Below, in pieces: positions 25,348 through 34,732 of a DNA stretch of 64,000 nt. The translations under genes were made by a program, and so were the position numbers. The DNA is taken from positions 1 through 64,000 of the forward strand of contig CAXXQD010000015.1 of NCBI GenBank assembly GCA_963677475.2, in the 5' to 3' direction. This DNA is from JABMQB01 sp963677475 (lineage in GTDB: Bacteria; Bacteroidota; Bacteroidia; Bacteroidales; Prolixibacteraceae). The notes under the pieces are model-generated. The model ran no database searches. It was given only the letters and a program-made list of their open reading frames with translations, and had not been told where the DNA came from. The stretch's first letter is position 1. Every line of letters starts with the position of its first letter.

Positions 25348-26964
25348 ATGAAAATGTCTTCGTTAAAACCAACAGTATTGGTTTGGCTATTAATACTAGT
25401 TACGTTCGTTCTTCGAATAATTGTGGCATCAACAACAGGTTTAGGTATTGGAGAATCGTATTATTTTAGGGGTGCAGTTGATTTGCAATTAAGTTATTTT
25501 GATCAACCTCCACTTTTTTTCTGGATTAGTGGCTTGTTCGTCAAGTTTTTAGGGCTTAATAATTTTGCCTTACGTATTTCTGCCGTGCTATTTTTTGGAG
25601 GCACCACCTTATTAACTTTTTTATCGGCGAAAAAATTATTTAACGAATGGGCAGCATTCTGGGCAGCTTTAATATTAAACATGTCATTCGTATTTACATT
25701 GCCCGTTGCTGTTTGGTACCAACCCGATGCGCCTTTAATGTTTTTTGGGATGTTAAGCGTATATATATTAATTAATATATTCTTTTACGATTCAGAAAAA
25801 TCTGGCAAGCGTAAAAAATCAATCATTTATTTTTGGTGGATTTTATTAGGAATCTCAGTTGGATTGGCATCTTTAGCAAAATACCATTCCATTTTTATTA
25901 TCGCTGGAGGAGGACTATTCATTATACTAAATAAAGAGAATCGCCATTGGTTAAAACACCCAGGTTTGTACATTGCGGCCGTAATTTCAATAGCTTCTTT
26001 ATTGCCTGTGATTATTTGGAACAGTGAAAACCACTGGATATCTTTTCTGTTTCAGGGAAGCAGGGCATCCGGATCATCAGGATTTCGTTTGCACCCCGAA
26101 TGGTTTTTGCGAAGTGTTCTGGGCCAGGCGTTGTGGTTAGCCCCCTGGATTTGGTACCCAACCATCAAAGAACTTTTTAAATCGTTTAAAAAATTTAGTT
26201 CTGATTCGAAATACGCGTTTATATTTTGTTTGTCGGTTTTGCCAATCGCGTTTTTTACTATCATTACATTGTGGTCAAACAGTCAATATCATTTTCACTG
26301 GCAGGCGCTTGGTTATCTGATATTGTTTATGCCACTGGGATTTACCGTTGCAGACAAACTTGAAAATACTTCAAAGGCAAAAAAAACCAAACGGTGGTTA
26401 AGAAATAGTGCAATTGCATTGATTGTAATAACAACTTTTCTAACACTGCAAATGAATATTGGATTTTGGCAAACCTATGGGCCACGTGAAATTGTTCAGA
26501 AATTCGGGGGAACACATGACCCTACAATGGAAGGGTTTGATTTCGACCAGATCCTTGATCGTTTTGAGCAGGAAGGTTGGCTAGAACAAGACAGCATTTT
26601 TGTGGGGACTACCAGATGGTGGCAAACCGGTAAAGTTGATTGGGCGCTAAAGGGTAAAAAAGACGTTGTGATTTTTAACAACGACCCAAGAAACTATGCT
26701 TTTTTCGCTGAACCCGAGAAGATGCTTGGTTACGATTGCGTTGTGGTCAGGTTTCATTCGGATAAAGAACCTGAAGAACTGGATTTATTCTTCGATAAGG
26801 TAAGTCCGCGCGAAGGTATTGATATTGTTCGTGGTGGCGTTGTGGAAATGAAACTACAGGTTTATTATTGCGAAAATTTTAAGATACCTCAAAATTATCA
26901 AGGGGATTTTCCTGTTTACAGGCAAATGAATGGCAAACATCCATTTTTAGAGTTGGATGAATAA
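25348..26964 (+). CDS. GT39/PMT-type membrane glycosyltransferase
   Basis: A 538-residue integral membrane protein, N-terminal about 400 residues in ten or more hydrophobic helices, C-terminal about 140 residues soluble. The first periplasmic loop has acidic GESYYF (Glu36) followed by YFDQPPLFFW; in the ArnT/PMT (GT-C) fold such an acidic residue is catalytic and the donor is a polyprenyl-linked sugar. YQPDAPLMFF and KYHSIFIIAGG are also family-like. It is transcribed opposite to the next three relatives. The sugar and acceptor cannot be deduced; lipid A, glycan or protein are all possible. Confidence 0.85.
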   Translation: MKMSSLKPTVLVWLLILVTFVLRIIVASTTGLGIGESYYFRGAVDLQLSYFDQPPLFFWISGLFVKFLGLNNFALRISAVLFFGGTTLLTFLSAKKLFNEWAAFWAALILNMSFVFTLPVAVWYQPDAPLMFFGMLSVYILINIFFYDSEKSGKRKKSIIYFWWILLGISVGLASLAKYHSIFIIAGGGLFIILNKENRHWLKHPGLYIAAVISIASLLPVIIWNSENHWISFLFQGSRASGSSGFRLHPEWFLRSVLGQALWLAPWIWYPTIKELFKSFKKFSSDSKYAFIFCLSVLPIAFFTIITLWSNSQYHFHWQALGYLILFMPLGFTVADKLENTSKAKKTKRWLRNSAIALIVITTFLTLQMNIGFWQTYGPREIVQKFGGTHDPTMEGFDFDQILDRFEQEGWLEQDSIFVGTTRWWQTGKVDWALKGKKDVVIFNNDPRNYAFFAEPEKMLGYDCVVVRFHSDKEPEELDLFFDKVSPREGIDIVRGGVVEMKLQVYYCENFKIPQNYQGDFPVYRQMNGKHPFLELDE

Positions 26965-26998
26965 GTAGCGTTTTCCCTTTTGGGATATCCAATGAATG

Positions 26999-28648
26999 TT
27001 ATTTAAGTTTTACCAAATAGGTATTTTCAAATGAGGCTTCACGGTTTGCTGGTAATATAAACGGAACGCCCATATTATAAATACCACGATGTTTAAATTG
27101 ATAAATAGTATCAATTGGCGTTTCCAGTGCTTCCACATCTTTTAGTCTTTTTTCGTAGCAGAAAATCCAGGCTTTTGAGTTGTCGCATTTTTCTTTTAAT
27201 TCAAGGGAATCAGCAATATGAATAACCCTATCCTTACCATAAAAAAACAATTCGAATTGTTCGTAATCGTAATTGTAAAGCTGTCCATCTCCCTTATTCT
27301 GATCGTTAAAAATCCGTGATGCCACAATCGACGATTGAAATTGTAAAATATAGGGTAATATATTGGCATTAATGCTGAACATGATGAGTGTGACAGCAAG
27401 AATAGAAGGTGCAAAAAACTTCATAGCGATATCACTATTCGCTTTTCGATAAATAAAAATGGTTAGCGCAAGTCCGGCAGCAAATACCATGTAGAAGAAA
27501 ACTTTTTTAATCGGAAATAAATAGCCAACCAATAACACAATGAAAACCCACAAAAGAACAACAGTTACCAATTGGATGATAGAAATTGTTTTGAAAAGAC
27601 GCGAACCTGGATTTTCAAAGAAGTTGCTGAGTTGTTTTGCCAACATAACCGAGAACAGTGGGATAAGTGCGGATAAATAATTGGGTGATTTCCCCTTTGC
27701 AATGGAGATAATTATAAAAAATAACCAGATACCACCCAAAACATAATAACCTGTTGGCTTAAGCTGTTTTTTAAATAGTGCTTTGAAATCGTAAAATATG
27801 GCAAACATCAGAGCAAATCCCCAAGGTGCGTATATATATAATAATGTATGCAAGTAAAAAAAGTAATCGGTGTTCCTATCGGCGACAATCGAACCGACAA
27901 TTCGACCTGTGTTATTTGTCCAGAAGAAAAATTTAATTCCTTCAGGCCCAAGTTGGTTATATAGTCCCAATAATGCAGGAGAAACTGTGAGCAGAGAAAA
28001 GAATATCCCTAAAATCCATTTTGGATGAACTAATTGTTTGAAATCATTACCAGCAATCAGATAGCTTATGAGGGCAAATGCGGGAACAAAAGCCCCAATT
28101 GGTCCTTTACTAAGCATGGCAAGTCCAACGCCGAAAAAGCCCAGGATAAAATGGATCGCTTTTTTGCGTATAACATACTCATGAAGCTGCCACAAAGAAA
28201 ATGCAATGTTCGAAAGCAAAACCAAATCGGTGTGAATGTCAATATTATACAAAAAATAAAAAACCGAGAATGAGATAAGTAAAGCACTGTAAGTTGCTAC
28301 TCTTTTGTTATATAGTGATTGTCCTAATTTATAGGTACAAAATATCCCGAAAAAAGAATAAAGCACCGGAAAAAATTTAAAACCAAAATTGTTTTCACCA
28401 AAAATAAAGTAACCAAAAGTTGATAACCAAAACATAAATGGAGGTTTCTGGTCGTAGGCTTGGTCTTGAATGGTGAGGTTGATAAAATCGCCCGATCTGA
28501 ATATGTTTTTCGCAATCGCTGCATATTTTGCTGCATCACCTGCAACATCCACAAATAGGCCAATAAAATATGTAAGCAGCGCAAAGGCAAGTATGACAAT
28601 AAAAATGACCTGGTTTTGTTTTGTCTTGAATAATCTATTTTGATACAT
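26999..28648 (-). CDS. GT39/PMT-type membrane glycosyltransferase (paralogue A)
   Basis: A 549-residue polytopic protein. After one N-terminal helix, the first loop contains DVAGDAAKYAAIAKNIF and YDQKPPFMFWL, the acidic and aromatic-Pro signature of GT-C enzymes using lipid-linked sugars. MLSKGPIGAFVPAF is shared almost word for word with the 30.4-32.0 kb gene (MLSKGPIGGVVPAF), so the two arose by duplication. The soluble C-terminus (about 410-549) is divergent. It is the third gene of a minus-strand trio, 21 bases after the second. Confidence 0.85.
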   Translation of the reverse strand: MYQNRLFKTKQNQVIFIVILAFALLTYFIGLFVDVAGDAAKYAAIAKNIFRSGDFINLTIQDQAYDQKPPFMFWLSTFGYFIFGENNFGFKFFPVLYSFFGIFCTYKLGQSLYNKRVATYSALLISFSVFYFLYNIDIHTDLVLLSNIAFSLWQLHEYVIRKKAIHFILGFFGVGLAMLSKGPIGAFVPAFALISYLIAGNDFKQLVHPKWILGIFFSLLTVSPALLGLYNQLGPEGIKFFFWTNNTGRIVGSIVADRNTDYFFYLHTLLYIYAPWGFALMFAIFYDFKALFKKQLKPTGYYVLGGIWLFFIIISIAKGKSPNYLSALIPLFSVMLAKQLSNFFENPGSRLFKTISIIQLVTVVLLWVFIVLLVGYLFPIKKVFFYMVFAAGLALTIFIYRKANSDIAMKFFAPSILAVTLIMFSINANILPYILQFQSSIVASRIFNDQNKGDGQLYNYDYEQFELFFYGKDRVIHIADSLELKEKCDNSKAWIFCYEKRLKDVEALETPIDTIYQFKHRGIYNMGVPFILPANREASFENTYLVKLK

Positions 28649-28669
28649 AATTGTATAGATTTTTTGTTG

Positions 28670-30376
28670 TTACGGGTGCATAGGCGGTTCGTTGCTTAGC
28701 GCTTTTTGTATCTGTTCAGATGGGATATGGAGTAAAGTTCCCCGATTATTTTCATTTGTTTTGGTAAAAATTACAATCTGTTGATTTTGATCAACACAAT
28801 TCATTGGGATTTCAAACGAAAAAGAAATTTGCTCTTTCGGCGCCAGTAATATTTTGTTCGTTAGCTCAAACAGCGCGAATGATTGAATCTCTTTTTTATC
28901 CTGTGCAAACGCAATTGCAGGTTTGGTTTCATGTTCCAGAAAAAGGTTCTTGTCGGAAATGTTGCTTAAATCGATATCCGCTATTAAAACCGAACCTTTT
29001 TGTGTGAGGCTGTTGCATTTAATGTTGGTTTTCTTTAGCGATTGAAAACTTGGGGTGCTCTTATATTTTACTTTTTTCCCGTTTTTTAGGATGGACGTTG
29101 CTGTTGGATCAAGCCTGCTGGGGATGACAATAAATAAAGAATCATTTTTTCCATTTAATACGTCGTCCCAAAGGTCGAATTGTGAAAAACGATAATCGAT
29201 GGTAGCCAAATGTAGGCAATTTTCTTTGGCATAAAACTCATACATTCCGGGCGATGCGTAATTGTTGAAAAAAGCAACGGTTTTTCCTTTTGCCAACTCT
29301 TGTATTTGAATTGAGGTAGTTTCACGGTTGGCAAATCCTAGCTTTAAAGCCCCAACATTGGGGATAAAATCAGCTGCCATATAAAACCGAAGCATAAAAA
29401 ACAGGATGATGATTGGCACGGATAGACGTTTAAACCACTTTTTGGTTTTCTCATTATTTGAAATGATTGGGTAGCTCGCAATCATCAAAAGTGGCGTAAT
29501 TGCAACTGTATAATGGGCTTCTATCCTGTTCCAAAAGCTCATGATGGTTAAAAAAGCATAGAATCCTATAATGTTAAATATCAAAGCCCTTTTGTATGGG
29601 TCGTTTTGAATTCTATATTTTTTCAGATGATAAAAAACGATTATTCCTGTTAATGGACCGGCAACCAACACCTGACTGATCAGATTGTCGAAAAAGTATT
29701 TAAACTGCAGAGGTTTGGTGCGTTCGAATAAATGATATCGAAATGTGGGAAATTCATTTTCGAATTGCCATAAAATATGCGGCATAAGCAGTACTATGGT
29801 TATTACAATTGTGGTCCAGAAATATTTGTTCTTTAGTAAATTTAAGTTCGATAAAACAACAAAACCAAGCACCAGAAAGGCATGGTATTTACTATAAATC
29901 ATTGAAGCAGCAATTATTGCCAATGCGCCCGAAAGTAGAATTGACGGGGATTTAAGAAATTTTTTGTACGTAAGGAAAAACAAAAGGGTGAAAAACACCA
30001 AAGGAGTGTCGGGCAATGCCAGAAAACCTGCAATATGGGTGTGCAACAAGGGGAAAGACAGTACGAAAATGCATAAAAACAGGATGTCTTTCTTTTCATT
30101 CAACTCATTGAGCAAGGCGGCAAGCGTAAGTGTTGACAAGGTTAGAAATAGCAATCGAACACCCAATTCCGAATAAGAAATTAGTGTGCCTAAATAAATT
30201 AAAAACGCCGTCATTGGCGGATGGTCAAAAAATCCCCAGCTTAAATGCGTGGAGTAAAGCCAGTAATAAGATTCATCGGAATGTAGGTCGGTGAAAATGG
30301 ATTGAAGGATATTGATTATTACCCATCCAATGATAAGGAAATAATGTTTTTTCTCAAGATTGCTAAATAGTCTCAT
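28670..30376 (-). CDS. GT39/PMT-type membrane glycosyltransferase
   Basis: A 568-residue GT-C type protein with the first-loop motif DLHSDESYYWLYSTH and GFFDHPPM, closer to the DESYYW class than to its two flanking relatives. About eleven hydrophobic segments cover the first 360 residues; the remaining 200 form a soluble domain. A TTG six bases upstream of the chosen ATG is in frame. Spacing to its neighbours is 13 and 21 bases, so the three minus-strand enzymes form an operon. Confidence 0.85.
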   Translation of the reverse strand: MRLFSNLEKKHYFLIIGWVIINILQSIFTDLHSDESYYWLYSTHLSWGFFDHPPMTAFLIYLGTLISYSELGVRLLFLTLSTLTLAALLNELNEKKDILFLCIFVLSFPLLHTHIAGFLALPDTPLVFFTLLFFLTYKKFLKSPSILLSGALAIIAASMIYSKYHAFLVLGFVVLSNLNLLKNKYFWTTIVITIVLLMPHILWQFENEFPTFRYHLFERTKPLQFKYFFDNLISQVLVAGPLTGIIVFYHLKKYRIQNDPYKRALIFNIIGFYAFLTIMSFWNRIEAHYTVAITPLLMIASYPIISNNEKTKKWFKRLSVPIIILFFMLRFYMAADFIPNVGALKLGFANRETTSIQIQELAKGKTVAFFNNYASPGMYEFYAKENCLHLATIDYRFSQFDLWDDVLNGKNDSLFIVIPSRLDPTATSILKNGKKVKYKSTPSFQSLKKTNIKCNSLTQKGSVLIADIDLSNISDKNLFLEHETKPAIAFAQDKKEIQSFALFELTNKILLAPKEQISFSFEIPMNCVDQNQQIVIFTKTNENNRGTLLHIPSEQIQKALSNEPPMHP

Positions 30377-30389
30377 AATCAAATCTCCG

Positions 30390-32009
30390 TTATTTAAACT
30401 TTATTAGATAGAGTGGCCTGAATACTTCGTGGCGGGTGGCAGGCATAATAAATTTTCCGCCTTGATTTAAATAAAAATGACTGAATGTAATCGTGGTATC
30501 AATGGCGCAATTTTCGGCTTTTATACTGTCCAAACCTATCGGGTTTGTAAAAACCCAGTTGCCATTTTTTGCCACTTCTTTTATGCGTTCAATGCTGTGT
30601 ACTTGTTCAGCAGGGGTTTTGGTGTAAAAAAAGAGTTCGTACTGGTGGTAATGGAAGTTGAATAACTTTTCCCCTTCTTTCTTTTCCTGATTATAGAGTT
30701 TGGCTGCTTTTGGTGCGGCTTGTAATCCATATATGTACGGAAAAATATGGGTATGCATTAACAAACCTAAAGCCGTGAATGCAATAACGGTTGGTAATAT
30801 GAGCTTACTCCTTCCAGAATTCCCGAATTTATAAACGTAAAAGGTTGCGCCAACCAGACCAAAGCATATTAGTATAAAATACCATTTTGGATATGGGAAA
30901 AAATAGGTTGAAAGAGCCAGGATAATTATCCATAAAAGTACAACGATACTGTTCTGTGTTTTAAGAAATAGCTTGTAAAGCTTACCATTGTCACTGCTTA
31001 CATTTATGATCCATTTTGCAGTTAATATTGAGATTAAGGGAATCAGGATAAACATGTAATTGGGCAATTGGCTTCGTGATAAATTTAAAATGATAAAAAA
31101 TACCCATATCCCTGTAAACGTGAAGTATTCGGAAGCCTTGAACCTGTTTCTGACCAATGATTTAATATCCAAAAATGCGGAAATGAAAAACAGTACCGAC
31201 CAGGGTATATACAACATTAAAACATTGTGGATGTAAAAAATTGGGTCGTTAGTGGCTTTAATATAGGTGCCTGTGAGCCTGCCAATATTATTTTTCCAGA
31301 AGAAAAATTCAATTCCTTCCCAGCCAAACTGGTTGTATAACCCAATTAATGCCGGACTGGTGATTATAAAAGCAAGGATAATTCCGAAATACCAACGAAA
31401 ATTGGTGAATGATTTGTAATTTTTGGTCAGGATTAAATGCCCAATTACTGCAAATGCAGGAACTACCCCTCCAATGGGGCCCTTGCTTAACATTGCCAAC
31501 CCAATTCCGGTGAACCCTAATATCCAATGAATATTTTTTCCGGTTTTAATAAATTCAAAGAGTTGCCATAATGCAAAAATGGCAAAAGCTTGCAGCGGGG
31601 TGTCCGTATGAACATCCATGCTATATAATAAATATATTACCGAAAAGAAGGATATCGTTGCAGCAAGCAAACCAACTTTTCGAGAATACATTGTTTTGCC
31701 TAATCTATAGGTCGAATAAAATCCAAGTAATACCACCAAAAATATTGGAAACTTAAACCAGAAATTGGATACCCCACCAATATAAAAACCAAGTGCCCCA
31801 AGCCAAAACAGCAATGGCGGTTTTTGGTCGTAAGGCTCACCATGTACGGTAAGGTTAACAAAGTTTTTGTTTTCAAAAATTTCTTTGGCTACCGTGGCAT
31901 ATTTGCCGCAATCGTGCGTAACATCGATAAACAAGCCGGAAAAATAGCTGATAAATGTTAAGATAATAGCTCCAAAAATAATCCAGTAGTATGCTTTTTT
32001 TTCAAACAT
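30390..32009 (-). CDS. GT39/PMT-type membrane glycosyltransferase (paralogue B)
   Basis: A 539-residue protein with first loop DVTHDCGKYATVAKEIF and YDQKPPLLFWL, and about eleven membrane helices. It matches the 27.0-28.6 kb protein along its length (for example IGLAMLSKGPIGG and FFWKNNIGRLTGT against FFWTNNTGRIVGS), so they are paralogues flanking an unrelated-class GT39. It heads the minus-strand trio. Donor and acceptor are unknown. Confidence 0.85.
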   Translation of the reverse strand: MFEKKAYYWIIFGAIILTFISYFSGLFIDVTHDCGKYATVAKEIFENKNFVNLTVHGEPYDQKPPLLFWLGALGFYIGGVSNFWFKFPIFLVVLLGFYSTYRLGKTMYSRKVGLLAATISFFSVIYLLYSMDVHTDTPLQAFAIFALWQLFEFIKTGKNIHWILGFTGIGLAMLSKGPIGGVVPAFAVIGHLILTKNYKSFTNFRWYFGIILAFIITSPALIGLYNQFGWEGIEFFFWKNNIGRLTGTYIKATNDPIFYIHNVLMLYIPWSVLFFISAFLDIKSLVRNRFKASEYFTFTGIWVFFIILNLSRSQLPNYMFILIPLISILTAKWIINVSSDNGKLYKLFLKTQNSIVVLLWIIILALSTYFFPYPKWYFILICFGLVGATFYVYKFGNSGRSKLILPTVIAFTALGLLMHTHIFPYIYGLQAAPKAAKLYNQEKKEGEKLFNFHYHQYELFFYTKTPAEQVHSIERIKEVAKNGNWVFTNPIGLDSIKAENCAIDTTITFSHFYLNQGGKFIMPATRHEVFRPLYLIKFK

Positions 32010-32232
32010 ATTTAAATAAAAAATACAGGTAATTTATAGTATTTTGTTTCCTGAATTTTACAGCTTAATTCGGCAGGAAACCAACATAGAACAAAACTAA
32101 TGATTATTATGGTTTCGAAAAGAATGTGATGGGTTTTTGAACTGAAGGCTTACAAATATCCCGATTTTTCGGGCATAATTGTTTGGATTTTAAGATAGCT
32201 CGCAAATTCTTTTCGAGATTAATACTTCATAA

Positions 32233-32898
32233 TTATTTATAGGGTGGAAATAATTTTTCTTTTCGGTTATATGGATCCAATAGTATGAGGAAAAATACAA
32301 CAACTATGATGCATTCCAAAACCTCCCATTTTCTTACCATACTCGTGCTTACAATTAATATCGAACTTACTAGCACCAATATAGTGTGCAGTGCTTTAGG
32401 TACCGGAAGTCCAATCGTATCAATAAGTTGTCTGATTTTACCTAATTTTTTATAAGAGATTAACGATAGTGTAAGATAAATCCCCAGTACAATGCTTAAA
32501 AGGTTGGCAAAAATCAACTTGTTTAATTTTATTCCGTTGAACTCCAGGTTGTGGAAATTTGTTTCCTGCTGTGAGTTATTTTCCAAAAAGAAACTGCTTG
32601 ATTCGATGGAGAAAATCCTTTGTCCCCAAGAAATCTCTTCTCCAAAGCAAAAAAACAAGCCAAATATCATAAGCAGGTTAAAAACGATCCAAAGCGCATT
32701 TTTCTTTGGGACAAGTTTCACAAATCGGATGAACAAACAAACTGTGCCAAGTAACAATACAAATGCAGTTAGGTTCTCAATTACTCCATCTTCATCAACA
32801 AAAAAACGGAATTTCACGGGATAGATATAAACCAGGACACTGCCGGCCGCAATAAATAGCAGTGTGAAAATTGTGCTTATTTTAAAAAATCTTTCCAT
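32233..32898 (-). CDS. Membrane protein of unknown function with EEISWGQR motif
   Basis: A 221-residue protein with about six hydrophobic segments. The region FCFGEEISWGQRIF followed by ETNFHNLEFNG is highly polar for a membrane protein and looks like an active or binding site; I recall such EEISWGQR/NxHN patterns in uncharacterised membrane proteins, but know no function. It lies 223 bases upstream of the glycosyltransferase trio on the same strand, so it may belong to the same surface-glycan module. Spacing suggests its own transcript end; the gap 32010-32232 shows no clear element. Confidence 0.65.
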   Translation of the reverse strand: MERFFKISTIFTLLFIAAGSVLVYIYPVKFRFFVDEDGVIENLTAFVLLLGTVCLFIRFVKLVPKKNALWIVFNLLMIFGLFFCFGEEISWGQRIFSIESSSFFLENNSQQETNFHNLEFNGIKLNKLIFANLLSIVLGIYLTLSLISYKKLGKIRQLIDTIGLPVPKALHTILVLVSSILIVSTSMVRKWEVLECIIVVVFFLILLDPYNRKEKLFPPYK

Positions 32899-33069
32899 TT
32901 AATTGGTTAGAGTCTAACGTTATGCCTAACTAACGCTTAGTGTATTGTTTAATTTTATGAAACAGTGAGTATATTTTTCAAACGAAAATGGCCTCATTGT
33001 TACAAGCCGAAAACAAAACTAATGATATTTATGATTCTATAAAGAATGATTTCATTATTTTAAATTGTC

Positions 33070-33077
33070 TATCTTTG
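33070..33077 (+). promoter_or_regulatory. Probable argH -7 promoter element
   Basis: TATCTTTG matches TAnnTTTG exactly, giving a start near 33084, 11 bases before the ATG. The -33 region is weak. Upstream, ATTCT-ATAA-AGAAT (33034-33047) is a 14-base dyad that could be an operator. Confidence 0.45.
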
Positions 33078-33094
33078 CAAAAATTTTTTAGCAG

Positions 33095-34426
33095 ATGAAG
33101 CTTTGGGATAAAGGGTCTTCAGTGAATGAAGCAATAGAACATTTTACGGTTGGAAAAGACAGGGAACTTGACTTATTTCTCGCCCCCTACGATATTGTTG
33201 GATCGTTAGCACATATAAAAATGCTGGAGTCCATTGATTTGTTAAAGGCAGATGAACTCGAAACACTTGAACAGGAATTAAAACAATTGTACAAAAAAGC
33301 CGTTCAGGGTGATTTTTCAATTGATGAAGGTGTTGAAGATGTCCATTCACAGGTTGAAATCCTATTAACCGAAAGCTTGGGGGATGTTGGTAAAAAAATT
33401 CACAGCGGACGCTCAAGAAATGATCAGGTATTGCTGGATTTAAAACTTTTTACGCGCGATGCAATTAAATCAACTGTCGAAGGTGTTTCGCAGCTAATCG
33501 ATACTTTGTTGCATAACAGCGATACCTACAAAGAAATCCTGATGCCAGGATATACCCACCTTCAAATTGCCATGCCATCATCATTCGGGCTATGGTTTGG
33601 TGCTTATGCGGAAAGTTTGGTGGATGACCTTGTTTTTATGCAGTCAGCATTTAAAATTGTTAATCAAAATCCATTGGGTTCAGCAGCCGGTTATGGTTCT
33701 TCGTTTCCGCTCAATCGAAAAATGACCACTGAATTATTGGGGTTTGATTCGCTCAATTACAATGTGGTTTATGCACAAATGGGCAGAGGTAAAGTTGAAA
33801 AAATTGTTTCTTTTGCTTTGGCAAACCTTGCCGGTACTTTGTCAAAATTAGCATACGACGTTTGTCTGTTCATGAGCCAGAATTTTGGGTTTGTATCCCT
33901 TCCGGCAGAGCTTACAACTGGTTCTAGTATTATGCCCCACAAAAAGAACCCTGATGTATTTGAACTGATACGGGCAAAATGTAATAAAATACAAGGGCTG
34001 CCCCAGCAAATAGTTTTAATTGCAAACAATTTACCAAGTGGCTATTTCAGGGACCTGCAAATTATTAAAGAAGTATTTATCCCGGCTTTTGATGAACTTC
34101 TGGATTGTATTCAGATTGCAAATTTTGCTCTGACAAATATTTCTGTCAAAAAGAATATCCTTGACGATCCGAAATACAATTATATATTTAGCGTTGAAGA
34201 AGTGAACAAACTTGTTCAGCAGGGAGTGCCTTTCCGTGATGCCTATAAACAAGTTGGTGCAGCAATAGAAGAGGGGTACTTTATGCCTGACAGGAACATC
34301 AAACACGTTCACGAAGGGAGTATCGGTAACTTATGCCTTCCCGAAATAAATGAAAAGAAAACAGTAGCGCTAAAGGCATTTAATTTCAATAAAATAGATC
34401 AAAAGTTAATTGAATTAACCAAATAA
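33095..34426 (+). CDS. argH: Argininosuccinate lyase
   Basis: The last step of arginine synthesis, releasing arginine and fumarate. The 443 residues have KIHSGRSRNDQV (about residues 101-112), PGYTHLQIAMPSSFG, NQNPLGSAAGYGSSFP, and the fumarase-superfamily signature TGSSIMPHKKNPD with the mobile catalytic Ser loop. Length is slightly short but complete. It stands alone as a transcription unit 16 kb from the main arg operon, facing a 306-base gap before gltB. Confidence 0.96.
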   Translation: MKLWDKGSSVNEAIEHFTVGKDRELDLFLAPYDIVGSLAHIKMLESIDLLKADELETLEQELKQLYKKAVQGDFSIDEGVEDVHSQVEILLTESLGDVGKKIHSGRSRNDQVLLDLKLFTRDAIKSTVEGVSQLIDTLLHNSDTYKEILMPGYTHLQIAMPSSFGLWFGAYAESLVDDLVFMQSAFKIVNQNPLGSAAGYGSSFPLNRKMTTELLGFDSLNYNVVYAQMGRGKVEKIVSFALANLAGTLSKLAYDVCLFMSQNFGFVSLPAELTTGSSIMPHKKNPDVFELIRAKCNKIQGLPQQIVLIANNLPSGYFRDLQIIKEVFIPAFDELLDCIQIANFALTNISVKKNILDDPKYNYIFSVEEVNKLVQQGVPFRDAYKQVGAAIEEGYFMPDRNIKHVHEGSIGNLCLPEINEKKTVALKAFNFNKIDQKLIELTK

Positions 34427-34567
34427 ATGTGCTTGCTTGTAAGCAATTGCCTGTCATTTCGGTAAAGTAGCTTTTATTGTCCGGTTGATTACGTTTAAAG
34501 GTTCTCATTGCCTTTTTTTAGTAAAGGTTAAATGTGTGTTATCTAACATATATGAATTGCTGAAAAA

Positions 34568-34598
34568 TTGGAGAATTTAAGCAATTTGGTTATTTTTG
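34568..34598 (+). promoter_or_regulatory. Probable promoter of gltB-gltD
   Basis: TTG at 34568-34570, 20 bases, TATTTTTG at 34591-34598. The leader would be about 130 bases. The rest of the 306-base gap (34427-34732) includes a short CTGTCATTTCGG (34451) resembling other intergenic repeats, and no terminator that I can see. Confidence 0.5.
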
Positions 34599-34732
34599 AT
34601 TTCACTTCGTAAGTAAAAATTGGGTTTTACTTTCACTTTTAAGTTTTCAGGTTCTGCTAATGATCATGAAATGTGTGTTAGTAGGATTTGTCTGCGTAAA
34701 AGCGAATGGTGTTAAATTTTAAAAATGTGTAA

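Noticed and set aside
34427..34732. Riboswitch in the gltB leader
   Set aside because: Apart from a promoter and a short repeat-like stretch I see no conserved paired structure.
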